Below are positions 39,740 through 50,769 of a stretch of 64,000 bases of DNA, one piece after another; position 1 is the first letter of the stretch; each line of letters begins with the position of its first letter. The DNA lies in NCBI GenBank assembly GCA_016806645.1, contig JACSYO010001856.1, forward strand, positions 4,085,501 through 4,149,500. Reading direction: 5' to 3'. Source of the stretch: Ophiodon elongatus. Taxonomy: Eukaryota; Chordata; Actinopteri; Perciformes; Hexagrammidae. Made by a program: the position numbers and the translations under genes. The notes below the pieces were generated by a model, which saw only the letters and a list, made by a program, of their open reading frames with translations, ran no database searches and was not told the origin of the DNA.

Positions 39740-40190
39740 GTTTTGGTACGGGCTGATCTCATCGAACATTTGGAGCTATACCTATGAAAAATAATTCGTT
39801 ATTATTATTCGTTATGTTAGTAGTAACCATGAAGTAGACCGCAAACGCCCACACAGCGGGGGGGGAGTGGCGGTGAATGGGTCCAACGAACACGGATCCC
39901 TCACCCAGGTGACCGCTGTTCGTCCCCCGTGTGAAACCAGAAGTCAACGTTGATTTATTTGTCACTTAACACAACCGACAATCAGGTAACAAACAGTTTT
40001 GTTACCTAAACCAGAAAGACTGGAAAGACTTTATGCAAAGCGGAGATTGACATGTGTTTGCTGGCTTTGGTAGAAAAACGCACACGAAATGAGGTGTAAC
40101 TTTTCGTAGGATATCATACAAACTGTTACTAGAGGATACGTTGTTTGGTATCATATAGGAGATATGATTAGGGATCCATACCTATCGGCG
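39740..40190. repeat. Probable teleost interspersed repeat
   Basis: Phrases in order are GGCTGATCTCATCGAACATT, CCCCGTGTGAAACCAGAAGT, CAACGTTGATTTATTTGTCAC, AACAAACAGTTTTGTTACCT, AAACCAGAAAGACT and GTGTAACTTTTCGTAGGATATC. I recognise this series from repeats common in percomorph fishes. The class is unknown to me and there is no coding capacity here. The (AT)n and poly-A runs just downstream (40,233-40,305) could be part of its 3' end, as in retroposons, but this is speculative. Confidence 0.5.
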
Positions 40191-40221
40191 TCAAAAACAG
40201 GTTTATTTCACGTATTCAGAC

Positions 40222-40232
<11 letters not shown>

Positions 40233-40255
<23 letters not shown>

Positions 40256-40305
40256 TATGGTGATTATAAGTTGTAATTAACTTTAAAAAAAAAAAAAAAA
40301 AAAAA
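40233..40305. repeat. (AT)n followed by poly-A
   Basis: About 13 AT units (40233-40258), 26 bases of ordinary sequence, then a run of about 21 A (40285-40305). Confidence 0.95.
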
Positions 40306-41089
40306 TGTATGCATTTTTTTAAAAGGTACGCAATTCCTCTCCTCATCCACAATCCTCCCTTCTGCTCCGATCCAGGCTCTACACTGCACCGCTCTGCTAA
40401 ACCAACTCGAAAACACCACGAACCTCACTGTCACACAATACCTGTTGTCTCTGCCGTTTGGCTGCAAACACAAGGACGAGCTATAGCAAAAAAGAAAAAA
40501 AGCTTCCATTCAGCTCTGTTTGTAACAAGGGCAAGGCTGATGCTGTGAGAAAGCAGGCAAGTCAGCAACATTTACCTCTTAGAGAGATGAGAAAGCCCAG
40601 GGCACTGGCCACAGGCCCAGCAGCATTCCTGCCTATGAAGTATAGATAATTGTTTTGAGAGCCCCTGTTGAGAGCTGCTGTCTAATTTCCATATCTCCAT
40701 AGGAGTGGACATGATATAGTAGTGTGGGTACCATGAGCCACTGAAAAAGGCAGACTGTATAATAACCCTCTGACAGCTGCATGCTAGCTAGTTATCTCTC
40801 CTCTATCAAGAAAAGCACATGGGCGTTGGCAGGGTTTCAGAGAAAAGAAAGAAAAGGGACGAGACAGAAAAACATAGAGGTAAAAAAATGCCGAGAAGAA
40901 GGGTGTCAGAAATGAAGAGAATATAAAGTGCGATTACTTAGGCAAAGGCTCATTGGTCTGAATTATCATCTGCTGGTATCCATGACTGCAGCCGTAACCT
41001 TTGGTAAATGACTCTACTTAGTCCACGACACGGCCACCAGCCCGATGGGAGATAACATCAACATCCCACAACAACACCAGTACACTGAC

Positions 41090-41130
41090 ACACACACACA
41101 CACACACGCACACGCACACGCACACGCACG
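41090..41130. repeat. (CA)n/(CACACG)n microsatellite
   Basis: A CA run passing into three or four CACACG units. Confidence 0.9.
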
Positions 41131-41658
41131 TAGACTTAAGTGTCTATGCACACCCATAACATACACTATCCAGAGACTATATTCATTATTCAGTCTTCAT
41201 CAGAGGAAATCTTCACTGATCCCTTTCTATCACCTCACTCGACAAACTGGGAGGAAATGTAATATGATGAAAATTACTGGGATATTATAATGTAACAAAT
41301 GATCCCATTAACAATGCCTGGATGGAGAAAGAGTTCGAGGCAGCGGTTGGAAGACTTGATTTAACTTGAGGAATGGAGACCACGGAGGAGGGGAAGACTT
41401 TATTTAACATGCAGGATACCTCTTGTCTATAGCCCCAGGTAGGACAGAAACACAGAGCTAAGCTACTTCAGCACTCCATCCACCAGGAAAAGTGCAGAGA
41501 AAGGGTTTTCCCCCTAATGGAAGCCATTAATTATCATATACCTTTATACTTTGCAGTCATCACTATCTTTAAGTTAAATCCTTTGGAAGGGAGTGTGTAT
41601 CGTCAGTGGCGGAGGGAGGGTGTAGGGGGGTGGGGGTGGGGGGTATTCTCTGTAAAGA

Positions 41659-41659
<1 letters not shown>

Positions 41660-41697
<38 letters not shown>

Positions 41698-41699
41698 CG
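41660..41699. repeat. (TCTG)n microsatellite
   Basis: About nine GTCT units ending in two GTCC variants; it lies next to a G-rich run (41,620-41,643). Confidence 0.95.
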
Positions 41700-41942
41700 G
41701 AGCACACTTAATGGCCTGCACACACTCTGGACCTGTCTTATGGAACTGGCTGATGTTATCAACAGATGAATGGCCACGCAGGTCAAAGGTCAAGTCCAGC
41801 GCCGTTGTTTTGACTCTGAAACCCTATGTGTTCACTCTGCTTCCTCTCCCCTTAATCCCCACCAGCTGTGTGTGCGGACATGCACTTATGTGAGTGAGGC
41901 TAATAGAGAGAAAAAAATAGCTGAAGTCATTGCGGCATGGTT

Positions 41943-41950
41943 GTGTGTGT

Positions 41951-41982
<32 letters not shown>
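41943..41982. repeat. (GT)n microsatellite
   Basis: GT run with one GTAT interruption. Confidence 0.93.
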
Positions 41983-42399
41983 AGCTGCGTGATGCTGCTA
42001 AAGTCAGATGACTTACCAAAGTAATGAGCTAGGCTTACTTAATTTAAATATAATCTACCTATGGGAGACATCAGACGTTATTTTTAATTCAATGACAGCT
42101 GGCATCCAGCAGGAACAGAGAAATCTATCGAAAATATTCATTTGGCGCAACAGGAAGGAGAAATCAATGCCATAAAAACAGAGCACTTAATAGAGTTCCA
42201 TTAAAGCGAACAGAAATGGCCACTCCACTGCAGAGGGGCACCGAGAGGCCACGCTGTTTTCACCAGGCTGCATTTTAGACTGAATAAAGTCATACTCCAT
42301 TTTCAGCCCGTCCTGACAACTGCTTTTTTTAAATGACACCTGATACCCTCACCCCCCTCCCACCACTCAGCTGGAGACACACTTGAAGAAGGGCATGCG

Positions 42400-42437
42400 T
42401 AGGAGGGGGGATGTGGGGGGGGTTGGGGGGGGGGGTG
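42400..42437. repeat. G-rich block, quadruplex-prone
   Basis: It contains G-runs of 6, 8 and 11 bases separated by one to three other bases, enough for an intramolecular G-quadruplex on the plus strand. Confidence 0.8.
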
Positions 42438-43780
42438 AGAAATGGATGAGTGGTGTTGTAGAGGAGTGTTTGAGGGGGTCAGACGCCAGGGCTGCACATC
42501 TCCGTCCCCCCCCACCCGTCCCACACACGACTGTCTCCGAACGTTTGAGGCAGTGTGTGCGCTTCACATTCCACCTGGTCGGTGAGAGTCGCAGTGAGAT
42601 TCTCACACATGTTCCCGATCCTTCGTGTTGTAGCAGCAGGGCGAGTGGCGAGTGTCGACGTGGAGCGGTCTGAAAGCTTATAGCATCGGTGATGGATTTC
42701 ATTCTTTGTTTTTTTATACAGACCTTACAGACAGACTTTGAAGGGTAATTCTTTTTTATGACAGGCCGAGTCCTGTTTTGGTATTTTTGGCCATCATTCC
42801 TATTAATAATAATAATAATAGCGCCTCACTCACGAGTTCTGGGAACACAGCAAGCTGCAGCAAGAACATGAGCAGTCAGTCAATTTCAACATTATTGTTT
42901 GGCAGACCAAATGAAGACAAATGGTAAGAGTATTACCCAATCTGTCTGTTGTAAACATCCATTACGGCTCACAGACTGACTCTCACAACTGTTGGCTCTT
43001 GATCCTTGCTCATTTGACTTTGTTAGGATTTCGAAAAATTGCTGAGTACAATGTTATCATGACCAACATAAATGATGGCCAAAACTATTTTAAAAGGACC
43101 AAGGTCGTAGAAAACATATTTTTTTACATTCCGTTTTTTTTTTTACATATTTACAAAAGTTTGTTGACCGTTTGTTAAAAGTTTGTATTTTCTCACCTCT
43201 TGTTCATACAGATGGCTCTGGTTTTATTTACCCTCCCACAATAAATTAAAGAATTTCCTTGAACTGACGAAGCAGGACTGACGTACAACGCTGTCATATT
43301 CCCACGAAATTTCACAAGAAGTCTGGCGTTGCTCTGCATCCTATCTAAACCCATCTACTCATCTTTCTCTTGAGCCCCTGAGGAGTTGTGACATAGAAGC
43401 CGTGAAGCAGGAGCCGAAGCATGTTGGAGCCGGTCAAAAGTCCCAAGTGTGGAGGCTGCAAAGTATTAACCCTGTGACGGCTGGCTGGAGAGCCGGGCTG
43501 TGCGCTGCAACGTGGGTCTGAGGAGGAAAGATTTCCTTGTTGGTGTATTTTAATTAGGCTCGAGTTAGTGGGGCCTGCAACAGCTTGTCTGGTGGCTGAC
43601 CTGGAGAGACGGGATTACCTTCTCCAGCTGCTCTCCTCCCTGCTGCCTCCCCTAATGCCATCTTTATTAAAGGGACAGACGACGCCGGCTCTATCTCTCA
43701 CACATCACCATTGGGCCATTTGGTAATAAGGTGTGTCACAACCAACTGGACATGGGGCAGCATTCTTGTCATTTCCTCCC

Positions 43781-43782
<2 letters not shown>

Positions 43783-43813
<31 letters not shown>
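43783..43813. repeat. (CA)n microsatellite
   Basis: About 15 CA units. Confidence 0.95.
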
Positions 43814-43816
<3 letters not shown>

Positions 43817-44637
43817 CGGCCCCCCTGCTGACCGTGTGTGGACACCTGGTCTGGACGTAGAAGCCGAAGGCATTCCTGAAGCCGGGGAACTTAATTCCCC
43901 CAGATTAGCCTATGCAATCCACCTAAGGGTTAATAAGCAAGTAGCATCACATCCCGCCAGCGAAACCTTTATGTCCACCCACTCAAGTACAAATGCCTGC
44001 TTGGATAGGGAAATGTATGCTTGCAAACACAGATGTAGAATAAAACTAAATAAAAATCAAGTCAGGCGCTAGCTCGACAGTTCTTCCAATGATTCATGTC
44101 CCTCATAATACTCACACCATGTGTCTGCTCTCTCAGAAGAGTTTGTTCGCCACCTCCGAGAGTCAGAAAAGATGCCATTTGCAGCATTTATGGTGTTTTT
44201 GCTGACATGACACATTTGCTCACCCCGGCCCGTAGAGAAAGTCCCTGGATAAAGGGCTTTTCCTTTAAATCCCTGATAGCCTCCGAGCTCCAAGGAGGAC
44301 TTAGCCGGCGACTGACAGCCAGGATGGGAGGTGGGGCAGCGGTTTGACGTCGGAGCTTATGGGTGTTGTGCGGGTCGGGTAAAGTGGTAGGTAAATATTT
44401 GGAGGCCGTCATTCGTGGTTTAAGTGTTCCTTTTGGCAGGTTGGGGGTCTGGTTGCAGTCAGAGCACTTACAGGATATGCAGGATATTCCTTTGGATTTG
44501 GGATGCGGAGCAGAGACGGGGTCATCTTGCTGTAAGGTCAAGCGTGGAATACCACGCGGGAGACTGTGTGTCCTGTGTGGGCGGGTGCAGTTGGCTTTCC
44601 GGCCCTTGAATGGCAGCTCGCAGCTGCCGTCGGTGTG

Positions 44638-44682
44638 CGTCTGTCTGTCTGTCTGCCTGCCTGCCTGCTTGCCTGCCTGTGT
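44638..44682. repeat. (CTGT)n-(CTGC)n microsatellite
   Basis: Four CTGT units pass into about five CTGC/CTTG units; a compound tetranucleotide repeat. Confidence 0.9.
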
Positions 44683-44857
44683 CAAATGCTGCGTCCGGTG
44701 GTAAGGTCGGAGAATGCAACAGCTACCTCCCAGCGCGCCCGGCACAGGCTCCTACACACAGCTGTTCACCGCGCAGTCAGTACCAAACACAGCACCTGTT
44801 TGCGTGTGTGTGTCTATCTGCACGCCTGTCTATGTATGCGCGCCAGCCAGATCAGAC

Positions 44858-44876
44858 ACACACACAGACACAGACA

Positions 44877-44908
<32 letters not shown>
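44858..44908. repeat. (CA)n microsatellite
   Basis: CA and CAGA units followed by about 15 pure CA units. Confidence 0.95.
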
Positions 44909-44909
<1 letters not shown>

Positions 44910-47900
44910 GAATAGACCCCTGCTTCAGAGCGTGTGAACGGAGCAACCTCTGCGGCTCCTCCTTTCCTGTTCACACTTCAGACTCGGGCCCCGCTAAATC
45001 CCGCTTCTACCCTCTTCCTAAATAAAGTCATATCCTTCCTTCCCCGAAAATGTCGACTCCTCCGTTTGCTCATTAACTTCATTACGGAGAACGTGACAAG
45101 GTCTTGGATCATCCGCACGGTTGACTGCTATGTTTGGAGCATTCATTAACTGAGCTACAGTGATGGATTTGCGCGTAGATGTTATGGGATCAATGCTGTA
45201 ATGAAGGGCATAGTGTGTGGGAGGAGGCATTTATTATCATTACCAGAAGTAATAAAACTTTTGCCCCCTAACAATGGCCTCCCTCCCACACAAAGTGAAT
45301 GTTAGTGCTCCGCTTGGGCCAGGAGTACTATCCTTGATTGGTGGAAGTATTGTCCTAATAGTGTCAAGGTGGCATTGCATTAAAGACACATTGTCATTAC
45401 TTTCATATATAAGACCAACTGTGTCACCATCAGCTCAAATCCAGGAACATTGCATATAGCTCAGCTACGTGAGCGCCTCGATAGCGGAGCAGATTAAAAC
45501 GTTTAGATGGGAACTGAAATGGGATCAATAAATAATGAGTCGAAAATGTCACGTGTGTCACTCAATCGTCAGCAGTTCACATTGATATGACATCTTATCG
45601 CGGGCCTGCAAATTACCCACAGCACTGGCTATGAATATGATTAGCATTCTCATTTTCGCCGAGAAAACTCAAATAAACACAATTGCATTATATCCGAATT
45701 CATTTCGTACCGTCCCGTGCATTTCCTTTAGTAAATGTGGCAGTCTTCAGGATTGCATCAAAGCAAACTAGATCCTGTAATTTCCTTAAATTTAGAGCAG
45801 GCAACAAGTTGTGACTAAATAGATTTGCTTCCCTCCTTCCCTCATCTACAAAAATAAAAAATCTCTGCTGAGGGAGCAATATATGCAAACAGAGCACAGG
45901 TCATTGCACTGCAAATTACAGATATGTGTTTCAGTCCTAGTTCCAGTCGGTACATTTAGCTGTTGGCTATAAAACTTCTCACCTTTCTCTGAACTTTGGT
46001 TAGGATGAATTTATTTTTATAAAAAGCAGCCGATGAAGCAAATCAGACGTTTATGTCAAACCTACATTCTGTGACTCGCAACTCACCCGAAGAGTAATAA
46101 TCATATAACTTAGACACTTGGACCCAAACGGTTATAAACTGCTCTCTAAAGTCAAACTGAAATTTGATTTTTTTGTGAAGTAAATATCAATGTTTTTGGA
46201 CGTATTCGTGGAAAACTCTTCTGTCACTTTACAACATTAAACATTTGTGAGGACCCATTGTGATACTTCAATTTACAAATCGGAAAGTGGAGGCTCGTTA
46301 GCCTCGTTACTCCAGTTGTGGTGACGGCAAATGACCTCCGAATGAACGGTCAAAACTCACAGCAACGAGTAGTTCTGTAACCTCAACACTCTCTCTCTGC
46401 AAATAGGTAATTCAAATCACAACGTTGAGGAAATAAAGTACAAGAATCACTCTCTATCGCGGCAGAAATCAAAGCAGCATTGATGATATAGCCTCTATGC
46501 TCATTTCCTGACAAAAATCTTTTTTTCTGCTCGACTTTAAAATCAGCATAAAAAACAGCCGCCTGAGACCAACGCAGTATGGTGTCATTTAAAGAGACGG
46601 CGTTTCATGCGCGGTATATCTTTCATCATGTTTTCAACGTGCCATTTGTTGCTTGCTCGCCTCCAAAAGGCTGAGCACCAGAATGAGGGAACAGATTTTT
46701 TTGACATGGGTGGCCCTTGTGGGTCCGGCTGAGTTGGGGATTGAGAGAAAAAAGATCTGAGTGTAGATTGGAGGACACAAAGCTTCTCGACAGGACTGCA
46801 CAGTCAGGTGACAAATGGTGCCCGGGGCCAGCCAAGTGCCAGAAATGGCCTCTTAATCAATCAGAGGTCACCATGGAAGCTCCGTCCAGACTGCCTTCAC
46901 CCTGAGAGGCAGCCATCTGATAGACCATTCAATGCCAAGCCGCAGAGCACACAGCCTTTTCTCCTAGTTAGCACATCCCCGCTGCTGGTAATGTCGACTC
47001 ATCACTTCTGAAAACTGGACCACTCTCAGCAGGGAAGTCTTTTTTTATTATTTTATTGTTGATTATTACAGTAACGCTAAGACAATTGAGCTCTCTTTGA
47101 CGTGTCTGAATTCAACTAGACAACTTTTAATTGTGTACCATTTGTTTTTCTCCTTAACTAGCCCCATTGGGTTTTTTTACATTCTCAAGTGACCTTTGGC
47201 TCTCTCCATCTTTTGGCCTCGGGCCCCAACCATAAGCCTCTGGCCCCCATCCTTGACACATGGCCATCTGTACTGGCATTTCAGGCAGTAAATAAGGGAG
47301 TGGAAGGTTGTGCACTCTCTGGTAGGCCCATCCCAAGGCCAAGCCCTCACATTCTCCTCTGCACCCCGAGGCCCACCCTCACACACCTCCTGGGGTTGAC
47401 CTACACACTGCAGAAGTCCCCGAGGGAGCATATCATGCTTTAAGAGTAGCACCGGCCTTCTGTCTTCTGTCCACCCCTTTACCCTCCACCCCTATAATGC
47501 TACTCTCCCACCGTCACCATTCATCTCTCCATCTCCCAACATCAATACATGCATATGTCCATCCCTACTATCAATCCAAACATACTTTCATTCTCAAAGG
47601 CCTTTGTCATTCACCCATCTGCTCCAGTTATATTTTCTGCTATATTTGTAAAACATGTCTCAACATAATCATCATCTATCCTCCCGATGTGCAATTTCTT
47701 AAAAAAAATCATCTTCAATCAATTGAAATTTTTAATAAAAGAAGGAAAAAAAGTAATTATTTCTTGGGCTAATTAAAGTGTGGCCTCAATCTCACCGGTG
47801 CAACTCTTATTTTTTGTTACCTTCAGAAAATTGGATATTTTAGATTGTCTTGAGTGGGAAGACAGTAAAGCCATGATTTATCCTTTGACTATCCTTGGGT

Positions 47901-48470
47901 TGGTGACAATTCATGTCAATAGCAAAAATAATTACGCTACAAGCAGATTAAGAATTGTCAAAGCTAACAATAGTGCACCAAACCCATTAAAACCTACTGA
48001 AACGGTGTCACATTGCCATTACATCCATGATAAAACCGTCAATTCACGGGGAAAAAACGACCACTCGATACACCCACCAATCACCACACACCCACAGATC
48101 CATATGTGTTCACCCACCCTGACACTCGGTACCTGCGTCTGCACAAACCTTCGACACATTGATCTATTCATCTTCCCCCTCCATCACCCTAGCAGATGCC
48201 CGTGCTGATTCAGTCCCCACGGGACACAGGGACATCACACATAAGAAACCCAGGACGGAAAGAAACAATGAGTGGCAAGAGTGAAGCGCCAGAGTGCCAG
48301 AAGAAACAGACTCTATCTGTTGAGATAACCTTGGTGAGATTGGAGAAAGAAATAAGAAAAGTATAGAAGGCCTGAGGAAAAATAAATGAAGAGCCTAGAT
48401 ATTGAGAACTAGTAACTCCCCCACCCCCCTTACCCCGCCCCTCTCCCCCACCCAAAAAGAGGAAGAGGGT

Positions 48471-48500
48471 GGGACAAGTGAGGGACAAGTGAGGGACAAT
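48471..48500. repeat. 11-bp tandem repeat, 2.7 copies
   Basis: GGGACAAGTGA is repeated at 48471 and 48482, with a partial copy at 48493. Confidence 0.85.
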
Positions 48501-48633
48501 CTGGAAACAAAGACATGCAAGAAGTGCCAAACCGGGATCAGGCAGATCAGCAGTGCAAACTAGTGTTTCCTGTGCAAAGTATTGAGATGCAGATCCCACT
48601 TGCTCAGCTCATAATGGGGGCTGTCAGAAGTGT

Positions 48634-48635
<2 letters not shown>

Positions 48636-48675
<40 letters not shown>
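48636..48675. repeat. (GT)n microsatellite
   Basis: About 19 GT units ending in GGGTGGGTG. Confidence 0.95.
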
Positions 48676-48682
<7 letters not shown>

Positions 48683-48856
48683 AGGATATTCGTTGGGGAC
48701 GGATTCTCACACATCTGCTAACTTGCCTTTCTGATGGAGTGCAAATGGGCCTCCATTGTCCGGCCTTGCGGACCTGGTTGGAAACGACCCGACACGTTCG
48801 ATGACGACTTTAGCTTTGCATGCATACTAGATACGAGCACTCACACTGGTGTTTAC

Positions 48857-48872
48857 ACACACACACACACAC

Positions 48873-48905
<33 letters not shown>
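48857..48905. repeat. (CA)n microsatellite
   Basis: CA run with one CG substitution. Confidence 0.95.
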
Positions 48906-48909
<4 letters not shown>

Positions 48910-49309
48910 GGAAGGAGCTCAAACAAAAAAGCAACAAAGATCATTTATAATTCATTTATTGTGTTCATAGTGCACAGTAATATTTGTAGTCTAACCGTAT
49001 TTGGAAAAACACATTTGTGGTGCTTTTTGAATGATATTACAGCAGTTTAGCTAGAATACATAACGTATGAGTTTGTGGTGTTATTTGACGTATTTTAAAC
49101 TTTTCCTCGACACTGTTCCATATTTCTCAAGAGAGAAAAAAAAAGTTGCTTCTTTTTTTTTGCTGAAGGAGGAGATTTGTGCTTCAACCATCTCCCTCTC
49201 AAATCCAAACATTTCTATTTCTAAAGCTGTGTTTTACTAAGCAGCCACAACTCAGCTGAAATGATTTTTACTAGGCGCTCTTGCTGACTTGGAGTTGGGG
49301 GATGGGGTT

Positions 49310-49620
49310 TAACAGAATGGAGGGGGGGGGGGGCAATACGGGGTCACACAGGAGGAGAACTGTGAGGGAGGGGAGGGGGAGGAGGGGGGTCGCTTTTTCT
49401 TTCTCGTTCTGTGGGCTTTAGGAAAGAAAGGAAGGAAGCCCGAGCAGAGCAGAGGAGCCCGAACCAAACCGAGGAGAGGTGCTGGTGGGGGGAGGGACTG
49501 GAGCGAGAGGCTGCTCATTGGTAGGCTGCGGCTCGCTCTCTCTGGATGGATTGACTTAACACGGGTCGAATTACACCATTTGCCGTGCATTAGTTTGTTT
49601 TTCTCTCAGCCAGGAGAAGT
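49310..49620 (+). promoter_or_regulatory. Candidate upstream promoter, G/GA-rich with inverted CCAAT box
   Basis: The segment opens with a G13 run and GGAGGGG/GGAGGAGGGG boxes of SP1/KLF type. It continues with GA-rich sequence and has an inverted CCAAT box (ATTGG, 49517-49521) about 200 bp upstream of a consensus splice donor at 49724. There is no TATA box, which fits a TATA-less CpG-type promoter. By position and strand it would serve the semaphorin gene. This is inference; no transcript evidence is available. Confidence 0.4.
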
Positions 49621-49723
49621 TGATCCACTAAGACGCGCACAACACATCATTTTTTTCGTCCTTTCTTTCTTTCTGGGGGATTACAGCCACACAAAAGGAT
49701 ACAAAATAAGCAATTCAGATGAG
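49560..49723 (+). other. Candidate noncoding first exon A of the semaphorin gene
   Basis: The sequence ending CAGATGAG is followed directly by GTGAGT at 49724, a consensus splice donor. The left border is an estimate from the CCAAT box at 49517. The segment has no coding frame that continues into the semaphorin ATG exon, so it would be 5' untranslated. Noncoding first exons far upstream of the ATG exon are usual in SEMA6D. It could also be a chance donor. Confidence 0.35.
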
Positions 49724-50200
49724 GTGAGTTTCTTGCCGCTACGTGGATTTACTTTGTTGCGCCGCATTACGCAGCGAAAGTCGAGGGGGGGAAACTAGAG
49801 AGAAGTCTGTGCTGGGATACGAAATATTTATTTTGACCAACGTCGCTGTGCTGCTCTGCAAAACCTGTGGTTGCAGGACAGAAATAGTTCACGTCCTGAC
49901 TATTTTTTTTACTTATGCTTTGATGCAATTTACTATTCATTCATTCCTTTCGTGACCGGCGACGTGTATCTGCTCCGCTCGGATCGGAAGCGTCTTCCCA
50001 GCGCTCATAAAGCGGTGGAACACGGGGACCCGAATCTAAAGTCGCCTCTTTATTTGTTGGACACCTTCCCCTCCTACCGAAAGCTGTTGGAAATCTTTAT
50101 TCCGAATGTCTTATATTATGTTTTATAGTCGCACGTATCAAGCGGGGGGGGGGGAAACTAAGTGAGTGTGTGGGATAAACACGCACAGAAATAAGCATTG

Positions 50201-50235
50201 TATAAATAGAGATTTTTTTTGTTGTATTACTCTGG
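50201..50235 (+). promoter_or_regulatory. TATA box plus initiator at canonical spacing
   Basis: TATAAATAG starts at 50201. TTACTCT (50227-50233) fits the initiator pattern YYANWYY, with its A at 50229, 28 bp from the first T of the TATA box. This places a probable transcription start at about 50229, upstream of a consensus donor at 50770. Confidence 0.5.
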
Positions 50236-50769
50236 TGGATATGTGCGATATCACGCTCTCCCGTCAGACCAACACGCCCTCTGTTATCTTAAACGAGCAT
50301 TCAATCAGTGAGTGCACATGAAGTCCGAGCGGCGTTTGGCGAGGATAGCGCGTCGTTAATGTTTATGCCTTTTCCCTCTGGTTTCCAAAGTTAATAGTAG
50401 TGGAAAGGGGGCTGGTGTGTCGGTGTATGAGGGAGGGGGCTGTGTGGTCGTGGCACAGCTTTGAAGATCAGTCATCAGAGCGCGAGGGGCCCGGGGACGG
50501 AGACAGAGCAGCCAGTCAGAAAGGCTGGTTTGTGGCGAGCGGAGCTGAAATCTGTGCGCAACTGGATCCCAAAAAAGAGAAAGAGAGAGAGAGAGAGAGA
50601 GGGCGAGAGAGAGGGAGAGAGAGAGAGAGAGAGGGAGAAAAGTGTGGTCCGGATGGAGCTTTAAATGACAGGAATATTACATGCTGGGTGTTTTCTCTTA
50701 AATGGATTACCAAAGGAGTATGACATTCAGTCGGATTGCCCCGTTAACGAGTGAATTCGGAAACACAAG
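50229..50769 (+). other. Candidate noncoding first exon B of the semaphorin gene
   Basis: About 541 nt from the predicted initiator to a GTAGGT donor (GT at 50770) preceded by ACACAAG. It contains a (GA)n tract at 50,577-50,640 and several upstream ATGs, each with only a short frame. The last 130 bases are complex and unique-looking. Splicing from 50769 to the acceptor before 56221 would make a 5' untranslated leader with an intron of about 5.45 kb. Not proven. Confidence 0.35.
50577..50640. repeat. (GA)n microsatellite
   Basis: GA run with GGGC and GGGA interruptions, inside candidate first exon B. Confidence 0.95.

Larger units (their letters stand above)
40306..49300. other. Noncoding, desert proximal to the semaphorin gene
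   Basis: No coding exon was seen. Microsatellites occur at 41.09, 41.66, 41.94, 43.78, 44.64, 44.86, 48.64 and 48.86 kb, and a G-rich block at 42.40-42.44 kb. Two complex AT/GC-mixed segments, 43.44-43.72 kb and 45.13-45.27 kb, look like unique regulatory DNA with TTTTAATTAGG, ATTTGGTAATAAGG, AGGTGTGTCAC and TTTATTATCATTAC sites. No hallmark of an RNA gene was identified. Confidence 0.6.
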
